Part shown: in pieces, positions 19,876 to 59,137 of the stretch
Numbering within the stretch: position 1 is the stretch's first letter
Layout of the letters: every line of letters begins with the position of its first letter
Source of the DNA: Glandiceps talaboti
Lineage: Eukaryota; Hemichordata; Enteropneusta; Spengelidae
Assembly (NCBI RefSeq): GCF_964340395.1
Contig: NC_135570.1
Location: 6,555,322 to 6,615,321 of the forward strand
Direction of reading: 5' to 3'
DNA length: 60,000 nt
Notes under the pieces: model-generated
The model's input: the letters and a program-made list of their open reading frames with translations, nothing else
Database searches by the model: none
Told to the model about the DNA's origin: nothing
Made by a program: the position numbers and the translations under genes

Positions 19876-22137
19876 AACATAGGCATTGACTAATGCCGTA
19901 CCTTTACACAAAATCACTCTGGTGATGGTAGTGGGAAATAACCATGCCTTTAAAACTTTTAAGATGGTGGTAGCTGTGGGATTAAGTCATTACCATTTAT
20001 TCTAGGACTCGAATCTCTTTCCGTGTGTGACATTTTAACCCATGTTTTTGAAATATTTCAAAAAGGGGTCATGTTTCAGAGAAAGGAATTTGAGGGAGGG
20101 TCACTTTATAGCGTGGAGGAATCGAGAGAGGGTCACATTTTACTAAATACCCCAGGCCTGAATTCCCAGACCGCCGAGTTCCCCCTTGTAATTACTGAAG
20201 GCTGCCTTAAGTAATATAGACAACACACAAGGGTTTCATTATTCGGTTATACCAATCTTACTGATGTGCGAGAGAAAAATTAACCAAGTCAACAATAACT
20301 GGCTCATTATTATTATTTTTTATACTGAAGAAATCTATTGTAAGTATGTATTAGCCTTGTCCAGCAACATGGGGTTTGGAGTGGAGAGTTGTTATGTAGG
20401 TAGAATGTAGAGAACATGTTTGGCTTTTTCAGTCTATTGTGTAGATAATCTATAGCCCCATCACCAAAGAGCTTGGATCCAAAGTGTGTAGAAATGATGC
20501 AGACAAATGCAAATGTTCCAAGATCTACAAGGGAGACCCCATTCTGCAACTATTGCTTCTTACAGTAGTTGGGGTAAATAAAATAAGAAAAGTATAGTTT
20601 AGATTGATTTTACCTAACAAAACAAGTTTTCCCCGGGCACTTTATTGCTATATATCTATTATTACTTATACAAACTATTATTTGGTTTAATGAATACCCT
20701 ACTTGGCTCATTAAATTGTTTGTATTTTCATATCAATAGCCCGGTAGAGATTACACAGTCACTTGCATTGTCATGTGGTCATGTTGATCTGGTGTATATA
20801 TCGGTGTTCCCATCACAACAACGTTAACGACAATTGCTTCGTGAAACTTTAATTAAGTATGTTGACGAAGAGCTCACAGGTTACGACACTGGGGGTTGCT
20901 TTTTCATGCTTTTGTTCTGTATCTAGGACTATATCAAAGTACATGTGTATGACAAAAGTTTGTGCATAGCGGATACACTGAAAATAACTAGAATTAAAAT
21001 TTTATGAAAAACTCACATTCAATGCAGTCTTTTTGTAGCAATAGTGAGAGACACTGTACCTTATCATCATTTGATGTTGAACACTAGAGAACATGAACCT
21101 GATAAATGGCAAAATTCAATACTTTCCAAGGATAAAGATTCAATCCCAGGTTGTTCATTCGTGCTTTTTTATCACGTAAGGATTAGATACGGCAATTCTT
21201 TTGTTCTTGAACTACATTTTACAATACCAGCAAAAAATCGTTTTTCTGTTCCAAAAGGTCATCCCAATCTGAGTTGTCAACCGTACAGACAACGTTGTTT
21301 TGTCAACTGTACTTTGACCATTGTAATCTTTCAGTGGCGTAACCAACAGCACTGGGAACATCACAGCACAGGTTTGTGTATAGACGTAAACATCTTTCAT
21401 GATTGATAGTACATCTTAAGATGTCCTTCACCATTTGAATGAGGACAATAAAACTATTCATCAATGTTAATTCAAATGCTGCTCAGTAGACCAGAGTGTT
21501 GCCATAGGTAACAATTGTAAAATACAATACTGTCTTTGTTGTCAACGTGGACAGTGGTGTTTTCAAAGTTCATTCGGGAAATTTCTATTCAAACTTCTTG
21601 CGATTAATGTCATACACAAACAGATACTTCAGGCACACTTTGTCATAAAATCTATGAGAACCGATTGAAGAACTGGGGGGGGGGGGTGCATCCCACAATA
21701 AGACAGTCACAAAATAAACTGCGGCTTCATAACCAATCCTCACAAAATATTTTGATTCTAACTAACATATCCCTTATGTTATGGACACATCTCAATCTAG
21801 GCGACTTGATGGGGAGAAAATAAATTCTGCAAGTTTACTCGCATTGGTAAACATATACTAGACTATGGTGACCCAGGGAAATAATGTATGTGATTGTATA
21901 TATGTCTAGCGGCCGTGACAGTGACGGAAGTGTTCAGATGCTGAGAATTTGAACTTTATGATGAGACAAAGTTAAGGGGTGTATTGAAACTGATAGAATA
22001 CTACGCTGTACTCAGGATGTCCTTAGAACATTATTTTCTTTAACCATACTGTTCACAACTGAGACTGATTATGTTATCTCTTTATGGTTTCTGAAAGGGT
22101 AGTAACCATAGACCATGCGTAGGTTCAAACCGGGTCA

Positions 22138-22300
22138 ATGCTAAAATGGGCACAAGGTTATAGATATGTCTATAAGGAGTATTTGCAGCACATTACGAGG
22201 CACCTGCAATATTTTAATTACTGCAGCACATTTAAAAATCACTTGCTCTATTCAGAACTTAAATCTGGCATTGAAACATTATACATTTTCAATTTGATGA
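22138..22300. mobile_element. Possible shortened third copy of the 4427/7751 MITE
   Basis: It has ATGGGCACAAGG near the start and the blocks ATTTAAAAATCACT and GAACTTAAATCTGG, in the same order as copy 2 but with internal deletion. I could not find a second inverted end. Confidence 0.35.
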
Positions 22301-22799
22301 CATATTTTAAGTGTACCTTTATTACTATGTCGTGAAAACCACCATTATCTGCATTATCCATTCATCTGTTTCAACTATGCTGCAACATCTTGCACAGGGA
22401 CACGAATTTTTTACATTAAAGTTACAACTGGCACGTTTTTCGACACTGTTTTGTGCTGTACACGACAGGCCGGTATTTACTGATGCTCATGATATACGGC
22501 GTTTTGTTTAGTTTCCTGTTAATTATTACCTCACCTTTGAACTCTCCCAGGACATTAAAAAGACTTTTAAAAAGGGTTGAAATTAAAATGGCATGTACAT
22601 TCAGCATATTGTCCATGTATAATTTATTGTAGCTACCGACAGGAACGATCAATAAATTACTAGTTGAAACACGGGCTCGCGTTGAGATCTGCGATTCCAA
22701 GGGGAATATTGAAAACCTAGATATTTTCACCTCCAGAATATTTCACGATTTTGCTATCTTCAGCTAATTCTCAAAGAATTATTTTGTTTATATGTACAA

Positions 22800-22821
22800 C
22801 CATAGACCCTACGGTCTATGG
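22800..22821. repeat. Short hairpin, 9-bp stem
   Basis: CCATAGACC and GGTCTATGG flank a 4-base loop. The same GTCTATG word forms the outer stem of the 17397-17440 hairpin. Confidence 0.5.
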
Positions 22822-23235
22822 TACAAGAAGACATTTTAGTCACTATTTATTTTTTGCGTGTAAAATTGTTTTCCAGCGAAATTAGTCTTTACTGGTTGGG
22901 CATTATAGTGTTGTAGCATGTACAATAAATAAACGTAGCAATTCCCACATTTGCAGACAATTTAGAAATTTGAAATACTTTCACCGACGAAAAAGCAAGA
23001 AATGACTATTGTCGTAAAATCACATACCTCTTTCACGGCAATATCCGAGACGCACCGTCGTTGGGTCCGAGGAAATATTTGCTCTGGCTTGAATGTAAAT
23101 AACTCTTGTAGGTGTTAAAATCCTGAAACATTAAAAGACATTGTAAGCTAGAAATCTCTCAAAAGTTTTATAAACTTTATTTAAAATTCACACATGCCAG
23201 CAAGGGCAATATAATTACAACTTAGTGCCTGTACA

Positions 23236-23303
23236 AGGGTTTTTACCAACATTTTGATGATGCCTAACCCGACGGTGAGGGCATCATCAAAACTTTGGTA
23301 AAG
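23236..23303. repeat. Hairpin, 23-bp stem with two mismatches
   Basis: TTTACCAACATTTTGATGAT... pairs with ...ATCATCAAAACTTTGGTAAA around a loop near CTAACCCGACGGTGAG. It interrupts the outer, weaker part of the large inverted repeat at 23486-23872. Confidence 0.6.
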
Positions 23304-23485
23304 CGTGTCAGCCCGTGGGCAGGCATTAAATTGTGATACTACCAGAGCGTATGTGTTATTGATTTTATTACACAATCCACTCATTCTTTCAATCACTGAT
23401 TCACATTTCCACTCATCGTTCATCACCATCGTCATCGATAGAAATGTTTTCCCTTATTGGTGCATTTCCAAACTGTACTTGCAGA

Positions 23486-23872
23486 TTACAGCTGCCGACA
23501 TCAGACCATGGACGAACAAACCGCATTACAAACATGCAAGGAAAGTAAACAACTGAATTGGATTAATAACACTTGGCTCAGCATGTTGGAAGTACATAGA
23601 TTTGTATTACATTTCATTATATGATATCATAAGGACAGTTTTATGGCCTCTTCACATAATAGTTCTTATTCAGAAACAAACTTCTACTTCCCCTGACATT
23701 TCATGCACATATAACGAGGCCATAACAATGTTCTTATAAAACCATGAAATGTAATACAGGACTCAGCTTTTCCCAACATACTGAGCCAAGTGTTATTAAT
23801 CCAATTCATTTGTTTACTTTCCCTGTTTGCAATAGGTACTGTTTATCCACGGTCTGATGTCAGCAGTTGTAC
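23486..23872. repeat. Large inverted repeat with arms of about 170 bp
   Basis: The left arm starts at 23486 (TTACAGCTGCCGACATCAGA) and the right arm ends at 23872 (complement GTACAACTGCTGACATCAGA). Both contain the exact 20-base block GAATTGGATTAATAACACTT or its complement, and the arms run inward to TATGGCCTC, leaving a loop of about 50 bases (23660-23710). Weaker similarity extends outward to about 23200 and 23950. It ends about 210 bases before the ATG of the oxidase gene. Confidence 0.75.
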
Positions 23873-24035
23873 CATTGACATGACATTGTTTGTAGGAGCT
23901 CTAGTGCCCCCACAGCTCAGTTGTAATCATATAACATTTCTGCAAGAAATAATAAGCTTGAGCGTCATCACGAGTGTGAAACACTGGAAAACATGCTCAT
24001 GAGTCATTTTAACAGTTACACGTCATTAATGTTTC

Positions 24036-24085
24036 TCACTTTTTCTTTTTGGACAGTGAATACAGTTGGATAACAAAACGTTACA
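24036..24085 (+). other. Probable 3' splice site and 5'UTR of the oxidase gene
   Basis: A pyrimidine tract (24036-24050) ends in GGACAG at 24056 and lies 29 bases before the ATG at 24086. This suggests that a non-coding first exon is spliced to 24057-24085. I could not locate that first exon, so the promoter position is unknown. Confidence 0.5.
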
Positions 24086-28636
<4,551 letters not shown>

Positions 28637-28779
28637 TAAACACAGGAATGATAACAGCCAAGTTTAATTAACTTTGAACCCGGCGATGACCATCATTTTT
28701 TACCTCAGACGGTCTGAGGTTATATTGACAGGATCGTAAGATGTTACGCATTAACCGTCTTGGTCTATCCCACGTCAAC

Positions 28780-28785
28780 AATAAA
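28780..28785 (+). promoter_or_regulatory. Candidate polyadenylation signal of the oxidase gene
   Basis: An AATAAA lies 144 bases after the stop codon at 28636. It is the first good hexamer I noticed downstream. Confidence 0.4.
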
Positions 28786-30930
28786 CATTTTCTTATATAC
28801 TTCATTATTTGCGGCAACCAAAGACGTCTACATGTGTTCCCTGTCCAATGTCTAACTTCGTAGAATAACGACAAATGTCACAGATGACATGCCTCTTGTT
28901 ACATGAAGCCATGGCATGGTAACCACTCTGCCGTGAAAAAACTTTGCCGTGAAAAGTTGGCGATGAAAAAAAGTGAAGATCATCCAGACAGCTAACTAAG
29001 TATATTATTGTATATATTGTATATAACCTGTAGTGTAATCATATCTTCCAATGAGTTGTATACTCCCTGATGTCAAGATCTATATTATCAATGGCAGTAC
29101 TTAAGTGATTATTTGTATATAACGTACCAAGCTTGCTGAAAATGAACGACCAATATTTTATTTTGTTACGTGATTGTGTCTAATCGAATCGTACTTTGTG
29201 GTTTTACACTAAATGATGACACTGTTCCATTTTATGGTTTAAAAAGTTCAATGCAGTTTGATATGTGATTAATCGTTCCGATTAATTCGAATGAAATTCA
29301 ACCAATGTCATACTTTGTGTTTGAAAGAGGCTTTGTAGTTTAATACCGAAAAATTGTATATATATTATAGACTATTTGAAAACTGTATTCCTACCACGCT
29401 CTATCAGATCTTATAACAAGAAAAAGTGAGTGTTTTTTAAATATACATTTTTGGATTTGTTTGTTTGTTTACCTAGATTGTTGATGGCTCTCTGGTTATT
29501 TTCCTATTTCACTGAACTTGTAGCAAGTTGATAATTACGGAAGCAGTAAATACTCCCATAGAGGATTGGGATTAGTCACATTAGCAGTGTTCATTTAAAG
29601 TCTGGTGTATGCTATGACTCTCCACTGCGACTAATCAACCGTGAGGTATTTTCTGTTACAGTGTTTTGGGGGTGTGGCTAACTAAATCAGTGTTCAAACC
29701 GTACTCATAAACTTATTGTAGTTAGAAGTACAATTCAAGTTCAGTGGAATACGGGAAATAGTGGGTGCCACTAGAGCACCGTAAACACTCTCCTAGCCTC
29801 CTGTTTGTTCTAGCTTTCTGTTAGAATTGTGGTGACCTATGCATAAATGTTTTTTTTTGTTTCATTTTACAGTTTTATAATTTCGATTTTTGAGTCTAAT
29901 GAAGAATTTATCATTGTTTTATCTGATTATGGTAAAGGATTGAAGAACTATTTTAAGACATATCACGTAAAGCTGCAGTAGCTGTTAGTGGAGTATTATT
30001 TTTTTATTCGAAAACCAACAATATATTCATTGAATATTGCTAAAATATCAATAATTAGATAATAAATATGTTAATCAGGATTAATTCTATCCAGAAGCAG
30101 GTTGAAAGTGTGATCACATTGGGGATACTGACCTTAAAATCAATTTGATTAGATTTGTTGTAATATATGATGTATATATCTACACAAATACGTTTACCCA
30201 CAGGTGATTCAATACTATTCAGTGTGTACAATATTATGAGTAAGTCATTATACCGAATAAGACACGTTCCAATCACAACTAGTGCAGATAAGACAAATGG
30301 ACAATCACACCGTATATTCCACTGTCTGTGTGCTAGGTTGAAACCTGAAAGCAGGGTAAAAGATGATGAAATCTGTAAATATACACTGTACACAAGCAAA
30401 TCTTTATAAATTACTTGTGTATATAATTTCTTGATGGCCAGTGAAAGTACCTGTATATGACGAGATGAGGAATCTTTTGTTTTGAGGTCTTGCTCAATAG
30501 CGCCCTCTGAGGCTGATTTTAGATATTATTTTCACATGATATTTTCCATTTCAAATACTGCAATTTTATCACATTAGTGAATGCATCTCATAGATAATCC
30601 ATTTGTCTGTTCATGACGAAAAATTGGTTTTGTTTTTTCGGCTCACGAGAGATGTGGATGCAATCGTGTTTCTAATTTATTTTTTTTACTCTTTCGAAAT
30701 ATGTTGAAACATGCATTAGATCGATGCAGTGTTTGTCAAATAAAGCTCAGAAGTAACAAACGTACACAACTGAACGTGTATATCGACTTCTTTGATAGCA
30801 ACGAGGACATTTACATATCATTTACATATATCTTGTCACGAAAAATAATTATGACAAATACAACAAATTTAAACAAACAAATAATGACACCCCCCATAAA
30901 ATTGTCGCCATTGGTGAATATTTTTTTTTT

Positions 30931-31137
30931 GGGGGGGGGGGGGGGGGGGTAGCATTAGTTTGTTTGTATGTTGGTTGATCGGTTTATTGTTGTTTATACA
31001 TTTATTTATCTATTCATTTATCGGTTTATTTGTTTATGTTTTTGTTTGTTTGTTTGTTTGTTTGTTTGTTTGTTTACTTGTTGGTTGTTTGTTTTGTCTG
31101 TTTGTTTACTTGTTTGTTTGTATGTATTTATTTGTAA
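30931..31137 (+). repeat. Poly-G run followed by (TTTG)n/(TTTA)n array
   Basis: About 19 G at 30931-30949, then interrupted TTTG/TTTA tetramers to 31137. Confidence 0.9.
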
Positions 31138-32367
31138 ACAAAACTAACTGAGCCTGAGCTCCCTGTGCTTGAACTCGGTCACAGGTCAAAGATGACTTCC
31201 ATAGTATGAACAGTGGGATATTATAGTCCACCGAGTCGTAAACTAGACAGCTTTTCGAGGCCTCCGCGTGCCCTGACGAAACTGCAATGGTATGCTCTGA
31301 TTGGTCGACTAGCCCTTGTCAAGAATAAACACCCGAATCTCCAGTATTAAGAGAAAACTTTCGATTCTAATGAATCGTCATTTTTGTATTTCGCGGGACA
31401 ACCTATTAATCGTTGCATGTCTCCCCAAAAGTCATTTCGCTAGCCGTTCGCTTACGTTCGGTATCTTGAACGCGCACATAGTAGACAACCAATGTCAATT
31501 TAACTTAATCATCAAGTTAATCTTTTACTACCTATTTCATCATTTTGTGACACTCACCTATCACTCAGACCACAAAGAGCCTGTCATAAACACTTTGACA
31601 CTTGCCTTCCCAGAGGGCGCTGTGACAAGGCCGAGCTGTGTCACAGAACTATGTCAAAGACATTTTTAATTTTTAATTTTTAATTTGTCACATGATGATC
31701 TTGGCGAGAGTAGGGTAGCCCTCAACGACACTCACAGGGGTAGGGGGAGTCAAGATGCTACAGTACAAATCGATGTGACAGAAGAACCATTCATTGAATG
31801 GTCACAAAAAAATTAAAAACTCAATTCTGGGGAGATGCAATCGAAAAATCATTCTTCAGAATCTAGTACATCACCATCTCACCTAAAGAAATGATGACAT
31901 CATAGTTCGTTTCTCAACAATATAATATAATCTTTATATGTCTTTACACATGATGACGAAAAACCACATGACTAGAAAAATAATGGTTACGCATGTCAAG
32001 AATAAACACCAAACATTTACATACATTAAACATGCAATTTGACGTACTTGCATCTCCTTACCAATACTATATCTATCAAACGGTTTTTTACACCTATTAG
32101 CACCTTGAAATGAATCGCAAATTTTGTCAAACTTTCAAATATCTTATCATCCATCCATCGAAACAAAAAGACGATGTTAATTAACAAACGCCTACAAGAA
32201 GTCTAAAACACAAAGAGAAAAACCTAAAGATAAATCAAAATACTTAGAAATGTGATAGATTTAATACATGTAAAACATTAAAAGATATGTCGTCACTATA
32301 GCACAAATATAATAGAATACTTTTGTAAACGATTTTCATGACTACGATCTATTTCAGCCATATACTT

Positions 32368-32393
32368 GGCGGCCATTTTTGAAAATGGCCGCC
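32368..32393. repeat. Perfect 12-bp palindrome GGCGGCCATTTT
   Basis: GGCGGCCATTTT, TG, AAAATGGCCGCC. The word ATGGCCGCC resembles the CCAATATGGC repeat family in the SYT15 introns and a YY1-type site, but nothing shows that it is used. Confidence 0.55.
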
Positions 32394-33404
32394 ATGTTGG
32401 ATTTCAAATACTCAATAAGATGAATTTAGAACATCACTCATAAAAAACACATCAGTTTCTATACAAAGTTTCATGCTTGTGTTATCAACTCCACTACCCA
32501 CCTTCATGACAGAAACAGAAGCGTGGAAATTTGCAGGTTTGAAAAGAAACACTGAGGGAGGACAGAAATAGGGTAACTACTGTTATACTTTTATCAGAGG
32601 ATGAGCGTTGTCGACAAATGCACAATATAGTACAACTGAGATTCAAGAAATACGTTTCTGACAGCAGCGGCGCTATAACCTCCCAACAAGCACATACATG
32701 TCTAAAAGCAGCAAGTACTAATTTTGGTTAAAGTACAAATATACTTACTTGGAAAAAAACGCCCCGTGTAATTATGTATATGTATATATATTTATATATA
32801 TTCACAAGTTATAATTTACATACATTTCCAACATAGCTACAACCATAGCTAGAGTATTGAGTCTTGATTGAAGAGTCCATTAATTAAAGACCGCGCAAAT
32901 GCAAATGCTGTTGGTTAAATTCAAAAGCCAACTATGTGAAAACCAGTCAAAGTAATGATATGTTTGCCATGTAAATTATTTTTCACAATATTTCAGGTAA
33001 CGAATGAATACTTGAAAGTTTGATAACATTCTTGGCTAATAACAGCATGGGATATATAGTCTTCGAAATATGGTTTGTTTTCGGTAAGTACTCGGAAAGG
33101 CATATGACTTTGGTGAGTAACAATATCACTAATAAATACTAAACTTATCTTACATACAAAACCCAGTTGTAAATACTGTATACATATCACAAATATGCAA
33201 ATAGTCAAGATTCATTATTATGTGTTTGTAGATGCATGTGTTTACAGCGCGTTGCAGGTTCATGAACAGTAACCCACAACATGCTGTAAGATTCTGTAGA
33301 GTGTATTAAAATGACACTTGTCTAGTGCACATTCTGAATGGAATCAATATTTCAAGTGGAAATGGATATTTAGTGTGGATATTTAATTAATAAAACATTT
33401 TTTT

Positions 33405-33650
33405 GAAAAAATGATGTTTAACAACTTAGCCCAAGTTCTTGTTTGTAACTCAAAAAAAATGTATATCAAAACTGTTCTTATTGTACGTACAGGAACTGAT
33501 GTGTAAATACACGTACTTTTTTGTACACTTTCAGTTTCTTGCAATTTATTGGGTTACATGTTTTCCCCTATTGTTTTTCAAGTGGAAAATCATAGTAGAG
33601 TTGTTTTGATTGTTAATTTTCTAAAATAAATAACCATTACTCATCCATAT
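33405..33650. repeat. Dispersed palindromic repeat, diverged copy
   Basis: It aligns with 43431-43702. Shared blocks are TTGTTTGTAACTCA near the start, TATTGTACGTA in the middle, GCAATTTATTG followed by an inverted GTTACA block, and CTAAAATA near the end. The outer ends are degraded. Confidence 0.5.
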
Positions 33651-34436
33651 CGACACTTCAACAAAAGAATATTGTTACAATATGCAAATTAAATAATAAT
33701 GACTCATTATCAATGGATAATATTCAAACAACATCTGGTGCCATAGTTGACCGATTCTAGTCTTTATAATCAATTCAGCAAAGACACTTGTGACGTTTTA
33801 TAATCTCAAAATATACACCCATAATGGTATAAATCTGAGATATGTAATATACTATTATAATTGATACTACTATAAATGGCGACAAAATATTTGTTCCCCT
33901 TATAGCAGACTGTGAAAATTAAGCCAACTTGCATGCAACATGGTTCATGTATAACACGATACATTAAAAAGTCAATTTCAGTGCTTTCAAAAAGACGGGT
34001 CAATCTTGTGATATTGTCTTCCTGTTATTCTTACAAAGTTACATAATCGTGAGTCATACAGTGGTACGATTATGAGTGGGCGATATAGAAACAGGAAATC
34101 GTGCATTCGATTTGAAAAAAAAAAAAACCATGTTCAATGGATTTTAGATAGACTTGAACGCAAAGGACGAATAAAAGGGGAAGAGGAAGGGGTGAGGAGA
34201 AGGGGGAGACGAAGAGTTCAGGAAAAATATACGGACAAAATGTATTAAATATGATTTTGACACGTACCATCGCCGCTATAATTTGGACAGTTATTGTCAA
34301 AACCATTTAATAAATAAATGAAAAATATCAGAACTAGAACTTCTCTTTTATGTAATGGTCAATCATTGCGTTGTTACTGTTCGGAAGAATTCGAATTAAC
34401 TATTTTGATTGTCTAGAAAAGGAATACACTTCACAA

Positions 34437-34567
<131 letters not shown>

Positions 34568-34660
34568 TATTGATTTGATATCTTCCAAGATATAAGCAAC
34601 TAGGCGTCTGTGTTTCTACAAAGTGTTTGCCATATTTTGGATAAAAATATTAAGTCAAGC

Positions 34661-34666
34661 TTTATT
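34661..34666 (-). promoter_or_regulatory. Candidate polyadenylation signal of the SYT15-like gene
   Basis: The minus strand reads AATAAA here, about 350 bases past the stop codon at 35015. It would give a 3'UTR of roughly 0.35 kb. Confidence 0.35.
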
Positions 34667-35014
34667 TTTACTAAATTTCGGGGGCCATGATATGTCTATT
34701 TTTGAGTTATTTTTTTCAAAATATCTGAGTTCACGTCATTTTGAAGATACTTTTCTTGAATTATTGTTTTTTAAATGTTTAGTGCCGATAGGAAGTAGGA
34801 TTGGGTATTTCGGACCACAGCGGTGCCTTTGCTTTAATTGGCCTGACCATGATTTCACATGTGTGAACGATAGACACACAATGACGTCACGATTACTCAT
34901 TTACATGAACATACATTACAAAAATTATTTACAATCTTGTGTTAGATTATTTTTAGTAATTTGAACAACGCCCTCATTCAATGACTTTGTCAACGAAACG
35001 GTATATTTGTAGCT

Positions 35015-56337
<21,323 letters not shown>

Positions 56338-56379
56338 CTGCAGATCTATTCAGCTATGTATAAATAACTTTAATGTTTG

Positions 56380-56548
56380 TTTATGCCACCACCCTACTAT
56401 TATGTTGTCTTTGTATTTCATGTATATCAGTTATTTGGAGTGTCTTTCGTCTTTTTTTTGTTGGCGAGTCTTAAGACAATTTTCTGTCGTTTTATATGCA
56501 GACAATATTTCGAATTGTATTGAATTGAATTGAACTGAATTGAATTGA
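56380..56548 (+). other. Possible retroelement 3' end with (GAATT)n tail
   Basis: TTTCTGTCGTTTTATATGCA is followed by a GAATT pentamer tail at 56512-56548, again typical of a non-LTR 3' end. It lies just upstream of the first recognised SYT15 exon. Confidence 0.35.
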
Positions 56549-56559
56549 AAATCATAATG

Positions 56560-57580
56560 GTGTAGTACAGAAGTTATTTTGCCTGAAGACATTATATGTG
56601 ATAAAGTTTACCAATTTGAAGCCAGGACTTATTTCTTTATGGCCACACATTCATTCACCAATAAACTGTTCACTGCTTTCATGGTGCGCATGCGCTCTTG
56701 GAAAGATGTGAAAGCGATGGGGTTTACGTTTTGTTTACGAATACTAGTACTTGACTATATAATCAAAAGACCTTAAAATCATTGTGTGTTGTTCTTTTGC
56801 TCCGCAGAGATAATTATGATGTATTCCCCAGACAATGGGTTGTTTTCTTGATTTTATTAAACAGTCGTGAATGTTAATTTCATCAAATAACTTGTCAGAT
56901 CAAATTATAAGACAATGCAAATAAGAACAATGGCAATTAATTGACAACACATTAATGTATACATTAATATATTGTCTGTATTAAATATCATAAGCAATTA
57001 AATAGCAGAAATACTATTACCCTGTCTCCTCTCATGTTGGTCATTGGACTATTCTTATTCCATCCCAGTTTTTGTGCACGTTGTGCTTACTAAACGAAGC
57101 GGCAGAATTATTCACTTAAATGTAATTGTTTGCATTGAATTTAAAATAACGTAGACGTGTGTGTGGAAAAAGATATATTCTTGTAATTCCCGATGTGTAG
57201 TAATTGTTATTCTGTTTTTGTTACTGTTCGTTTCGTACAAAACCTGCGATGAAGATTAATGAATAGAATAAATAAAATAACGATAAATAAAAAATATATG
57301 AGGGGTGAATCACTTGCAGGGCCATATTTCAATCCCATGTTCTCGCATTAGTGTTATCTATCACTGGAGCCATTATGATAAGATAGGGCCATTCTTGTCT
57401 TCAGAACAAACTTTTCTTAAAGCTCTTCTAGACAACCATTTCCCCTAATCTTAATCCTGTCCTATCCTTTTCCCACCTATATCTTTGGTTATACGTTTGA
57501 CCACTATATAGATATAGACGCGTAGATTACATTATTATAGAAAAAACACTATCAACCTTTCATATGACTAAATGTTTGGT
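56560..57580. other. No gene seen upstream of the first SYT15 exon
   Basis: AT-rich DNA without recognisable coding sequence. A non-coding first exon and promoter of the SYT15-like gene may lie here or beyond the window. Confidence 0.4.
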
Positions 57581-57581
57581 T

Positions 57582-57855
57582 AGGCAAAAAAGAGAATAGT
57601 TTCTGGTCATTGCATGTATCACTAAAATACCCCTCAGTCCGTTTTTTTGACATGTTTGTCCATCCCATCCAGTGTGCAGATCCGAGGTAAAACACAAAAA
57701 TAACCATCCGTACATTAATTGCTGCTTCAGTGAAGACAATTGCAGAGCTAATCGTGAACAAGCAAATTACATCTTCCCCACATACACACTTGCTCTAAAG
57801 TACTCAATAAAAGGAGCAGTAACGGCCATAAATAGCAGATTGAGTGACAGATATA
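57582..57855 (+). repeat. Dispersed repeat, copy 2 (pairs with 40061-40295)
   Basis: Same order and orientation of blocks as 40061-40295, including the 20-base CACATACACACTTGCTCTAA. No coding capacity is retained. Confidence 0.55.
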
Positions 57856-58299
57856 ATTAAATAAATAAAAATTCGCGTCATCACTTTAGACAAAATGTCC
57901 TTTCCAGAAATTCTTTTTAATTTTGGTCTTACACTTGTTTTCTGTTTGTGCTTCTGTATTCACTTAATATCACGCACAGCATAATTCTGGTCTAATTTAC
58001 GTATCTTTTGACATTTCAAGTTCTTATTGACACAAAAGCGATGTCAAGGGAACTACAACAAGGTTGCACGTTTACGTCATGATTCCCTTGTTGAAACCCT
58101 ACTTTTGTGACTTTTGTAAACACCATATGTCATAACTGTAATCGATCATAAAATAGATATTTTTACCACTACCTTCTTGTTTTATGTAAATTGTTGTACC
58201 CGTCAATACGCACGTAAGTACAATGGAAACCAGCTGGGTAGAACAAAACACAAACATCTGATTAAATTGCCACATTTTATCGTAAGGGAAGATTATACT

Positions 58300-58300
<1 letters not shown>

Positions 58301-58336
<36 letters not shown>

Positions 58337-58828
58337 GAACACAACATCTAAAAAACTACTGGAGTAATTCTACCTAGCTGCATACACTTGCCCAAGTCTA
58401 CAGGCTATTTTCAATCTTTATTTGAATAAATATATTGAAACACAAATGTGTTCTTTGTCTTTTCTTTTTCCTTCACAAAATTTAAAATGAATAACAAATT
58501 CAAAACTGAAGATCATGAGACAAATAAAGTCTCCCAAGTGGCGGGTGACCGATGCCAGACTACTTACTACACATCTTATTATGTTCATGGAAAGAACTGA
58601 TATTAAGCATAAAATGAATTATCCATGAGGTAATAAATGATATTCGGTAATTAGACAGTTTCTTAAATATGCAAATTTTACATTTCATATAGTTTGGAAT
58701 CATTTAATTTGCCAATTAAGAGGTGCATCTTGTATGATATTTATAACTCAGAATTTTGCTTCCCAACATTTATGGGAACAAACCTCTAAAGGCTTTGCCC
58801 TTACGGAAGGCATTCAGTTTAAATCTCG
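58301..58828 (+). mobile_element. Dispersed element with TCTG-rich head and GGCATTCAGTTTA tail, copy 2
   Basis: A (TCTG)n run at 58301-58335 leads into GTGAACACAACATCTAAAAA. The right end reads CGGAAGGCATTCAGTTTAAA. Head and tail both match 45840-46490 in the same order and orientation; the interior is shorter, with fewer units. Confidence 0.55.
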
Positions 58829-59137
58829 ATTATTTCGCCATGCCCAATAGACTCTAGGAATAAAGATGCCTTTATGCAGTACAAAGAGTAATAAAAATTG
58901 TTTTGAAAGTAAAGTCACGGAAAGCAATTTGTGGCTATAATCTAAGCGTTTAAAGATTTAATAAATACTTGAAATCTTTGGTCATAAATTCTAATTTATC
59001 TGTTCTTTTTCTGTTGAAATAGGAATGTCAAATGCCATGAATGCAGTGATTGAAACTGGAGACGCTGCCATATTTATTATTTGATATCCTTTCGAAATAA
59101 ATGTAATAAAAAATGCAAAATTATCGTGTCATCTTTT

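Noticed and set aside
21044-21406. 120-codon open frame
   Set aside because: No domain, composition signal, splice sites or homologue recognised. The length is within chance for this much sequence.
31316-31669. 117-codon open frame in the convergent intergenic region
   Set aside because: No family features, and the frame has no visible splice partner.
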